From CAWKKW01 sp963850345 (lineage in GTDB: Bacteria; Acidobacteriota; Terriglobia; Terriglobales; Acidobacteriaceae), in NCBI GenBank assembly GCA_963850345.1, contig CAWKKW010000002.1, forward strand, positions 62,001-126,000: a stretch of 64,000 bases of DNA. The letters are read 5' to 3'. Each line of letters begins with the position of its first letter. Positions within the stretch are counted from its first letter, which is position 1. The notes under the pieces are model-generated. The model had not been told where the DNA came from, did not search any database, and was given only the letters and a program-made list of their open reading frames with translations. The translations under genes and the position numbers were made by a program. Positions 54,904-61,305 of the stretch are shown here, in pieces.

Positions 54904-55235
54904 CGTGCAGTCACTCCGAGCGGCCATTTGGAATCTGCGATGTGCGGCAGGCCGGGTTCTTGAACTTGGCGAGCAAGGCCAGTCTTGCACAAACATCGTC
55001 AGGCACCAGTGCGGCAGGTCACCGCGTGCGCGGAAGTTTCACGCGTGTCCGACGTCACAAAGGCCCGCAGCGTATTGCACTGTGTTGGGAATGACTCTAT
55101 ATTGAAAGCTGAAAAGGGCCTTCTAGGAAGTTCCACAAAACAAAGCAGTTATAACAGGGTTGTTAGCCCCGTTCCCCCTCCCGCTCGGCAACCCCATTGC
55201 CCGAGTTCTAACAGTTCGATCAGAGGAAGATCTCG
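54904..55235. other. Divergent intergenic region with leader hairpin
   Basis: This 332-base gap between the DUF4914 gene (leftward) and a small Cys-rich gene (rightward) holds no supported gene. TATAAC at 55150-55155 could be a -10 for the rightward gene. CTCGGCAA (55184-55191) pairs with TTGCCCGAG (55197-55205) with a one-base bulge, forming a hairpin just before the Shine-Dalgarno AGAGGAAG. Confidence 0.35.
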
Positions 55236-55451
55236 ATGCTACCTTTCAAAGACTCCAAATTCAGTCATCGTTTTGACCATAACGGTCTCGTCAGAAGCAT
55301 TTGCCTCTGCTGCTTCCGCACCGTCGCCACCGCTCCGAGGGAAGAAGATCTCGAACGTTCGGATCTGGTCCATCGCTGCCCGGATGAGGATCTACACCGT
55401 TTCACTCTGAGAACACAGAGCGACACCGAGTGGAGCGAGACTTCGAACTAA
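55236..55451 (+). CDS. Small Cys/His protein, probable zinc-binding
   Basis: A 71-residue protein with a strong AGAGGAAG Shine-Dalgarno well placed before ATG 55236. Key residues: CxxC-type Cys23-Leu-Cys-Cys26 (SICLCCFRTV), then His46 and Cys48 (LVHRCPDED) about 20 residues later, giving a CxxC/HxC zinc-knuckle-like arrangement. Similar small proteins appear to be common in Acidobacteriota. It is followed after about 105 bases by a receiver-PAS gene on the same strand. The function is unknown. Confidence 0.7.
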   Translation: MLPFKDSKFSHRFDHNGLVRSICLCCFRTVATAPREEDLERSDLVHRCPDEDLHRFTLRTQSDTEWSETSN

Positions 55452-55557
55452 ATCTCGCAGTCGAAAAACGATCGGGATTGGTGCGTTTTGCACTCAACCT
55501 GTGACCGGGCCAAAAAGATTCCCAGCCACATTCGTACTGCGTTGAATGAGGCCCCTG

Positions 55558-56217
55558 ATGCGAATCTTGTATGTCGGAACAGATGAATTGCTCGACTGGT
55601 CGCGCCGCAAGGTCCTCGCGTCTGCGGGATACCTCGTCATGGATGTTCATGACTTGGCGCATGCTACGGAGGCCTTAGGCAAAGGTCCACGCCTGGCCAT
55701 TCTGAGCAACCTGATTTCTGAAACTGAGCGAGATCGGATCTCCAACTTCCTGGCAATACGCTTCCCGGATGTGCTGCGCATGGCCTTTGAAGGAGCCAAG
55801 ACTCTTGCCATCTGCGAGCCGCTGCCTCGACATCTGGAGCCGAATGCATTCCTCAAGGCGGTGGGCGCAGCCCTGATGCGCCAGCATCAGCATCCCGAGA
55901 TCGACGGCAAATACTTTGTCTACCTCGATTATCGCGGCAGGTATCTGCACGTCAGCGACGGGTTGTGCGCACTTACGGGATTTCGCCGCGAGGAGATTAT
56001 TGGACGTCGAATCGAGTGCCTGGCTGACTGTGAGGAGGGACCGGAACCATGCTGCTTCGGAGAGTACCGGGAACTGAAAGATATGCGTGGCAAGTGCAAT
56101 CTGCGCAGCAAGAGAGGTCCGCCCATCCCGACGAACTACGAATCAACGGTGCTGCCGGATGGCTGCCTGTGCTCCGAGTTTTCTCCTGAGGAAAACGGAA
56201 AGACTCGCGCTGGCTGA
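55558..56217 (+). CDS. Degenerate receiver domain plus PAS domain protein
   Basis: A 219-residue protein. ATG 55558 is preferred over ATG 55546 because GAGG (55548-55551) lies six bases before it. Residues 1-110 have the fold pattern of a response-regulator receiver (MRILYVGTDELLDWSRRKVL, ASAGYLVMDV), but the phospho-acceptor position reads LAILSNL (Ser50/Asn51 instead of Asp) and the conserved Lys of the KP motif is Glu (CEPLP), so phosphorylation is unlikely. Residues about 115-210 form a PAS domain (YLDYRGRYLHVSDGLCALTG, REEIIGRRIECLAD) with an unusual Cys cluster (CEEGPEPCCFG, KCNLRS). It has no output domain. It may act as a small sensor or adaptor. Confidence 0.75.
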   Translation: MRILYVGTDELLDWSRRKVLASAGYLVMDVHDLAHATEALGKGPRLAILSNLISETERDRISNFLAIRFPDVLRMAFEGAKTLAICEPLPRHLEPNAFLKAVGAALMRQHQHPEIDGKYFVYLDYRGRYLHVSDGLCALTGFRREEIIGRRIECLADCEEGPEPCCFGEYRELKDMRGKCNLRSKRGPPIPTNYESTVLPDGCLCSEFSPEENGKTRAG

Positions 56218-56262
56218 TTCCTTACTTCTTCTCCCTGTCGCAAATGCACATCCAGCCTACCG

Positions 56263-57624
56263 TCAGGGCGCGTCCAGTTCCACCTGCTTGAAGCGAGGCA
56301 CGACCAGGTGCAGCGTCGTAAGCGCGATCAGGTACGCCGCTGCCGCAATGGCGAAGAGCGGCCAATAGAGACCGGTTCGCTGCAGCAGTTGGCCGGCAAG
56401 CAGAGACAGCAGCACTCCACCGATGGCACCGGCCGTGCCGCCTATCCCAGTGACCGCCCCCACCGCGCAGCGCGGAAACATGTCTGACCCGACGGTGTAG
56501 AGGTTTGCAGACCAACCCTGGTGGGCAGCGGCTGCCAATCCGATGAGCGCGACCGCGACCCACTGGTTACCTGCGTGCGCGACAAAGAGAATGGGAGTCA
56601 CCGACAACGCGCAGATCAACATCGCAATCTTGCGCGCCCGGTATCCCTGCACGCCGCGTCTGCTCAGGAAGCCGGGGAGCCATCCGCCGCCGATGCTTCC
56701 AGCGTCGGAGGCAACATAAATTGCGATTAGCGGCAATCCGATCTTCGCCAGCGACAGGCCATAGGTCTTGCTTAGAAATTTCGGCAGCCAATAAAGGTAA
56801 AACCACCACACCGGGTCGGTCATGAATTTGGCAAAGGCATAGACCCAGGTCTGCCGGTAGCTCATAACCTGCAGCCAACTCATCTTCAGGATGGTTTCGC
56901 TGGAGTCGCTGCGAACGTATGCCAACTCTTCAGCAGACAGTCGACGCTGCCGCTCCGGCGTTTGATAGAACGTGAGCCAGACGATGATCCAGCAAAGGCT
57001 CAGGACGCCGGTGAACAGGAACGAAGTGCGCCAGCCAAAATGCAGCGTGAGAAAGGGGACCGCCAGTGGAGCGATGATTGCGCCGAGGTTCGAACCCGCG
57101 TTGAAGATGCCGGTGGCAAAGGATCGCTCGCGCTGAGGGAACCACTCGGCCACCGTTTTGATCGCGGCAGGAAAGTTGCCGGACTCGCCCAGCCCGAGCG
57201 CGAACCGCGCGATCATGAAGCCGATAACGGTGCTGGCCAGGGCGTGCGACATGGCGGCCAGGCTCCACGCGCCGATGATCACCGCGTAGCCGATTCGTGT
57301 GCCGACCTTATCGATGAAACGTCCAGTAAGCGTGAGTCCCACGCCGTATGCTACCTGGAAGGCCGCGATGATGAAGGAGTATTGCTGCTCACTCCAGCCG
57401 ATTACATGTTGCAGCGTGGGCGCTAGAACCGCGAGCACCTGGCGATCGGTGTAGTTGATCGATGTGGCCGCAAACAGCAGCGCGCACACGGTCCATCGAA
57501 CGCTGCCGGCTTTACCCGGCGCGGTGTGCATCGTGGCGTGAGACTCTTGCGCAACATGGACCGAGGGTTCGATGAGAGTTTCCGCGCTCCGGGCCGAAGA
57601 CGACAACACTCGCATGTTGGCCAC
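56263..57624 (-). CDS. MFS transporter, hexuronate/anion symporter (ExuT-like) family
   Basis: A 453-residue protein with about 12 membrane helices. After a variable N-terminus, RWTVCALLFAATSINYTDRQ and the A-motif-like TGRFIDKVGTRIGYAVI are characteristic of the anion:cation symporter family, and GLGESGNFPAAIKTVAEWFP is the ACS signature found in ExuT-type carriers of galacturonate and glucuronate. It probably takes up sugar acids across the inner membrane with protons. This fits the GH28-type pectin activity at 16 kb, although it lies 40 kb away. Start GTG 57624, ATG 57615 or ATG 57531 is not decided. It is divergent from the cytochrome gene. Confidence 0.88.
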   Translation of the reverse strand: MANMRVLSSSARSAETLIEPSVHVAQESHATMHTAPGKAGSVRWTVCALLFAATSINYTDRQVLAVLAPTLQHVIGWSEQQYSFIIAAFQVAYGVGLTLTGRFIDKVGTRIGYAVIIGAWSLAAMSHALASTVIGFMIARFALGLGESGNFPAAIKTVAEWFPQRERSFATGIFNAGSNLGAIIAPLAVPFLTLHFGWRTSFLFTGVLSLCWIIVWLTFYQTPERQRRLSAEELAYVRSDSSETILKMSWLQVMSYRQTWVYAFAKFMTDPVWWFYLYWLPKFLSKTYGLSLAKIGLPLIAIYVASDAGSIGGGWLPGFLSRRGVQGYRARKIAMLICALSVTPILFVAHAGNQWVAVALIGLAAAAHQGWSANLYTVGSDMFPRCAVGAVTGIGGTAGAIGGVLLSLLAGQLLQRTGLYWPLFAIAAAAYLIALTTLHLVVPRFKQVELDAP

Positions 57625-57810
57625 GGCACCGAGGGTCAGTATTCTGTTCGCGGGAAGCTCTTGTCAAGCCACCGACCATGCCTGTTGTCAGGCCGGTGTC
57701 GAAGCATCCTTGCCACGGTCGCGGTGCGCCATTAGAGTGAAGCGGATGCTGGTGCATACTCATGGGAAGCAGGTCGGCAAATCTTGTTCGCATCGGCAGA
57801 GCAGGCCGGC

Positions 57811-59049
57811 ATGACTCGGCTGCTGGCGATGCTCGCCGTGTCTTGCACACTCTCAATTGCTGCGCTGACGGCAACCGGCAAGCTGCCTTCTGGTATCGCC
57901 GGTTCTCAGAAGCCGGAGTTGTCTTCTAGCGACGAAGCGCATCGGCCCGGGTTTGTCGGAGACGATGCGTGCCTCTCCTGTCATAAGGAACAGAGCGCCT
58001 CGTACGAGCACACCGGCCATCACCTCACGTCCCAGGTTGTTGCGAGGCAGACAGTGCCGTCGTCGCTGCTTCACGGATCTGCGGTGTTGACCATCGTGGA
58101 CCCGGCAAGGACCGCTGCCGAACCTGGCCTGACCTTCAAGATCGAAGCGAAGAAGGACGGCTTCTACCAGACAGCCGTCACTGGCTGGGGACAAGCGCTC
58201 GAGTCCAGAAGCGAGCGCATGGACATCATCACCGGTTCGGGTAAGCGCGGCGAGACTTACTTGTATTGGGACGGTGATCAACTCTTTGAACTCCCAGTAA
58301 GCTACTGGTCGGAGGGGCAACAGTGGATCAACAGCCCCGGCTACCCCAACGGCTCCGCAGATTTTTCCCGTCCAGTGAACCCCGGCTGCATGGAGTGTCA
58401 TTCCACCTTTCTGCGGGCGCTCTCGACCGATCCGTTGACGAATCGCTATGACCGCGCCAGCTTTGTTCCCGGCATAGCCTGTGAGACGTGCCACGGCCCG
58501 GGTGCGCAACATGTGGCAGCGCAGGCGTCGGCGGTTGGACCGGCGGACAAGCGTGCGCATGTAATCAATCCCGCCGCCTTTTCACGTGATCGCCAGGTGG
58601 ACCTTTGCGCGCTTTGCCATAACGGCATCCAGCGCGAGGAGACTGCACCAGCCTTCTCCTATGTCCCAGGAGAGCCACTGGCCAATTACTTCAAACCCAT
58701 ACCTTCGGATACGGTGGAGCACCCGGACGTCCATGGCAACCAGGTGGGCCTGTTGCAGCGCAGTCGCTGCTATCTCGCTTCGCCGAACATGAGCTGTTCC
58801 ACCTGTCACAATGTTCACGCGCAGGAGCGGCCGGCGGTGGCGTACTCCGATCGCTGTCTCACCTGTCATACCGTGCAGAGTTGCGCAGTCGCGAAGAAGC
58901 TAGGCCCGGCAGCCGCGAAGAATTGTATCGACTGCCACATGCCCGTTGAGGCGACCAGCGTGATCGTTTCGGATACCGCCGGTAAGTCAGTGCGGGCTAG
59001 AATGAGAAACCACTGGATCAAAATTTATCCGGGTGCGCGTCTGCCTTAA
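57811..59049 (+). CDS. Exported seven-haem c-type cytochrome
   Basis: A 412-residue protein from ATG 57811, which opens a signal peptide (TRLLAMLAVSCTLSIAALTA). Seven CxxCH haem-attachment motifs are present: CLSCH 54-58, CMECH 193-197, CETCH 224-228, CALCH 266-270, CSTCH 329-333, CLTCH 349-353 and CIDCH 372-376, with extra His (GHH at 69-71) as possible distal ligands. Between the first and second motif lies a beta-rich insert of about 130 residues (LTFKIEAKKDGFY, GETYLYWDGDQLFEL). This layout matches the cytochrome module that in other Acidobacteriota and Planctomycetes is fused to TPRs; here the TPR part is missing. It should carry electrons in the periplasm; substrate unknown. Confidence 0.9.
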   Translation: MTRLLAMLAVSCTLSIAALTATGKLPSGIAGSQKPELSSSDEAHRPGFVGDDACLSCHKEQSASYEHTGHHLTSQVVARQTVPSSLLHGSAVLTIVDPARTAAEPGLTFKIEAKKDGFYQTAVTGWGQALESRSERMDIITGSGKRGETYLYWDGDQLFELPVSYWSEGQQWINSPGYPNGSADFSRPVNPGCMECHSTFLRALSTDPLTNRYDRASFVPGIACETCHGPGAQHVAAQASAVGPADKRAHVINPAAFSRDRQVDLCALCHNGIQREETAPAFSYVPGEPLANYFKPIPSDTVEHPDVHGNQVGLLQRSRCYLASPNMSCSTCHNVHAQERPAVAYSDRCLTCHTVQSCAVAKKLGPAAAKNCIDCHMPVEATSVIVSDTAGKSVRARMRNHWIKIYPGARLP

Positions 59050-59171
59050 TGCCGAAGTTTTGACGGGCCGGGTGCCATTCTGCATCTTACGAACATAGCC
59101 GGCGATTTTCGTGGACGAGCAAGGGCCCTATCTGTTGTATTCCGGTTAGCTCCTAAACGGGAGGACACGCC

Positions 59172-59561
59172 ATGCGCAACAACATCCTGAAGAAACTCAG
59201 CATTGTGCTCAGTTCGACCGCGGTCTTACTGATGTGCACATCCGGACGTGTCGCCGCGCAGTCCCATGGTTCGCAATCAATCTATCTGCCGGACCCGACG
59301 CCGAGGCCTCCCGATCTGCATCGCGAGTATTCCGACGATCCGGTGCAGCGCGAGCGGCAGCAGCAACTTGCCAGGCTGAGAAATGCGCAGCTTCTGCAAC
59401 AAGTAGTGCTTTCGACGAACTCGCTCTCGTTGCTGGCTCAGCAGTTGAAAGACGAAGTGGCCACTCACGATAAAGCCGCGCCCATGTCACAGGAAGCCAT
59501 GAAGGCAGAAGAGATCGAGAAGCTGGCGAAGCGGGTCAAGGAAGCAATGAAGTCGCACTGA
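59172..59561 (+). CDS. Small exported coiled-coil protein (tandem paralogue 1)
   Basis: A 129-residue protein with GGAGG well placed before ATG 59172. Signal peptide KKLSIVLSSTAVLLMCTSGRVAAQ, a Pro-rich stretch (LPDPTPRPPDL), and a helical C-terminal half: RERQQQLARLRNAQLLQQ, TNSLSLLAQQLKDEV and EEIEKLAKRVKEAMKSH. The last two segments align with those of the next gene, so the two are paralogues. No family is recognised. It lies 122 bases after the cytochrome gene and may share its transcript. Confidence 0.75.
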   Translation: MRNNILKKLSIVLSSTAVLLMCTSGRVAAQSHGSQSIYLPDPTPRPPDLHREYSDDPVQRERQQQLARLRNAQLLQQVVLSTNSLSLLAQQLKDEVATHDKAAPMSQEAMKAEEIEKLAKRVKEAMKSH

Positions 59562-59610
59562 GACAGGAAGCATCGCGGACCATTCGCGGGACTGGGCAGG
59601 GGAGCAAGCA

Positions 59611-59985
59611 ATGCAGAGCTCTAAGCAGCGATCAAGCTTGAGGAAGTTCGGCGGCCTGCTCATCGCGCTGTTGCTCGGTAGCAGCCTGGCCGCAGCTCAG
59701 GCCAGTCCACCGCAGGAGAAAACGCCGGATCAGCAAACCGCGCCGGCGCAAGCCGCGCCAACTGCGCCCCGAGCCGCGCAGCCCTCCGTGAAAGAATCCC
59801 CGAAGGAAGAGCAGCGCCAGGCCAAGCTGCTAGCCGACACCAACCATCTCTATGAGCTCGTTCAGCAATTGAAGGCAGAAGTTGCGAAGAGTAGCAAGGA
59901 CACGCTGTCTCTCGAAGTGGTGAAAAAAGCCGCAGAGGTAGAGAAGCTGGCAAAGAGTTTGAAGGAGAGGATGAGAAGCGAGTAG
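59611..59985 (+). CDS. Small exported coiled-coil protein (tandem paralogue 2)
   Basis: A 124-residue protein with GGGGAG before ATG 59611. It has signal peptide LLIALLLGSSLAAAQ, an Ala/Pro/Gln-rich spacer, then helices EEQRQAKLLADTNHLYELVQ, QLKAEVAKSS and AAEVEKLAKSLKERMRSE. The pattern R-Q-x-K/L-L, TN-L--L-QQLK-EV, E-EKLAK--KE-M is shared with the preceding protein. It is 49 bases downstream of it and ends at a possible bidirectional terminator. The function is unknown; a periplasmic adaptor is possible. Confidence 0.75.
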   Translation: MQSSKQRSSLRKFGGLLIALLLGSSLAAAQASPPQEKTPDQQTAPAQAAPTAPRAAQPSVKESPKEEQRQAKLLADTNHLYELVQQLKAEVAKSSKDTLSLEVVKKAAEVEKLAKSLKERMRSE

Positions 59986-59986
59986 T

Positions 59987-60028
59987 TAGTTACTCCCCGT
60001 TCTCGCGCCTGCGAACGACCAGTAACTA
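59987..60028. terminator. Candidate bidirectional terminator
   Basis: TAGTTACT (59987-59994) and AGTAACTA (60021-60028) are perfect inverted arms. Inside them CGTTC-TC-GC and GCGAACG can form a second stem. GGGTTTT follows on the plus strand. It lies between two convergent genes and includes the stop codon of the leftward TPR gene. The T-run is short, so confidence is moderate. Confidence 0.45.
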
Positions 60029-61183
60029 GGGTTTTGCTGCGGGACTTGCAGTCGAGCCCGACATCTTCTTGAACAGCGCATCGTTCGTCTCCTTATTCAT
60101 CGAGCTTGCCTTGGCGAACTCTGTCTTAGCCTCATCTTTCCTGCCCATGGCTTGATAGAGCCGCGCCAATCGCCAGTGAGGCGCCACATCTTCGGGATTG
60201 AGCTCGATGGCCTTTCGGAATTCTGCCACCGCTTTCTCTTGTTCTCCGGTCTGCGAATAGACGATACCCAGATCACGATGGGCCAGTGCAGCGTCGGGAC
60301 TGATAGCCGCGGCTTTCTCGAGAACGCTCCTGGCCTTCTGCAAATCCGTCAGCTCGATGTAGGAGTCGCCGAGATACTGCAGTGCCTGCACGTTCTGCGG
60401 ATCATTTTCGATCTCGGCCTGAAACTCCCGGCTTGCTTCTTCAAATTGCTTCTGCTTCCACAGCAGGTAACCCAAACCAAAATGCACATTGGGTTCTTTG
60501 GGATTGGCTTTCGCGGCCATGCGAAACTGTTCCGTCGCGCCAGGAGTGTCGCCCTTCTCATCGAGCGCTTCTCCGGTGAGCATATCGGCCTCGGCGGACT
60601 CCGCACTTAAAGCGAGTATCTCTTTATCCACGTTCAAAACACAGTCGTATTGCTTGCTCCACATGCAGCTATGGGCGAGCGTAAGTCGCAGCGCAAGGTT
60701 TTGAGGATCCCTCTCGGCTGCCTGCTTCAAATATGGAACAGCCACCAGGTAGTCACCCATCCCGTAGTGGGCCATGCCGAGAAGCGTGATCAGGCGTGGA
60801 TCTCCGGGATGCCGGCGAAGTTCTGCGGTGAACGGCTGAATCGATTCCTGAAAGTGATCGCCTTTAAACAGGGCCAGTCCCAGGTTCAACTCCAGGCCGG
60901 GCAGCGACGGTGCGAGAGCCAGTGCCTTGCGGTAAAACGAAACTGCTTCGTCATAGTGGTGCTGTCGAGCTTCCAGCAATCCCAGGTGGGCAAAGGCCTC
61001 TGCATCTTTGGGCTGCGCCTGGGCAATGGTTTGCCAAATCTGCTCCGCTTCCGCGTTGCGGCCCTGTTGCTCCAGGGCCAGCGCATCCTGCCGAGTGGGA
61101 GCCTGTGCCAGGGCGGAAAGTGTAATCGTCATGGTTGCAATGGTTGAGAATGCCCGCAACCACCTCTGGTAAATCCTTGCCAA
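60026..61183 (-). CDS. Exported TPR-repeat protein
   Basis: A 385-residue protein from TTG 61183, fixed by GGAGG seven bases upstream. Signal peptide AFSTIATMTITLSALAQ, then TPR units through most of the chain: AEAFAHLGLLEARQHHYDEA, RLITLLGMAHYGMGDYLVA, EPNVHFGLGYLLWKQKQFEE and VAPHWRLARLYQAMGRKDEA. It resembles the two TPR proteins at 1.9-5.6 kb in architecture. It is downstream of a TonB receptor gene on the same strand but separated from it by a strong terminator, so it is probably a separate transcript. Confidence 0.85.
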   Translation of the reverse strand: MARIYQRWLRAFSTIATMTITLSALAQAPTRQDALALEQQGRNAEAEQIWQTIAQAQPKDAEAFAHLGLLEARQHHYDEAVSFYRKALALAPSLPGLELNLGLALFKGDHFQESIQPFTAELRRHPGDPRLITLLGMAHYGMGDYLVAVPYLKQAAERDPQNLALRLTLAHSCMWSKQYDCVLNVDKEILALSAESAEADMLTGEALDEKGDTPGATEQFRMAAKANPKEPNVHFGLGYLLWKQKQFEEASREFQAEIENDPQNVQALQYLGDSYIELTDLQKARSVLEKAAAISPDAALAHRDLGIVYSQTGEQEKAVAEFRKAIELNPEDVAPHWRLARLYQAMGRKDEAKTEFAKASSMNKETNDALFKKMSGSTASPAAKP

Positions 61184-61250
61184 CGAACTGCCTCCGCGCT
61201 GCTTTCTCTATTAAGTTACGCGGGGGCATTCCACGGTGGCAACCTGCCCC

Positions 61251-61287
61251 AAAAAAGGAAAGCGCGGCAGGGGGTCGCCTGCCGCGC
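61251..61287 (-). terminator. Strong intrinsic terminator of the TonB receptor gene
   Basis: GCGCGGCAGG (61262-61271) and CCTGCCGCGC (61278-61287) form a perfect 10-bp GC-rich stem with a 6-base loop. On the minus strand it is followed by TTTCCTTTTTT (61261-61251). It begins 18 bases after the receptor's stop codon. Confidence 0.88.
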
Positions 61288-61305
61288 CAAGGAGTATAGG
61301 TGAGC

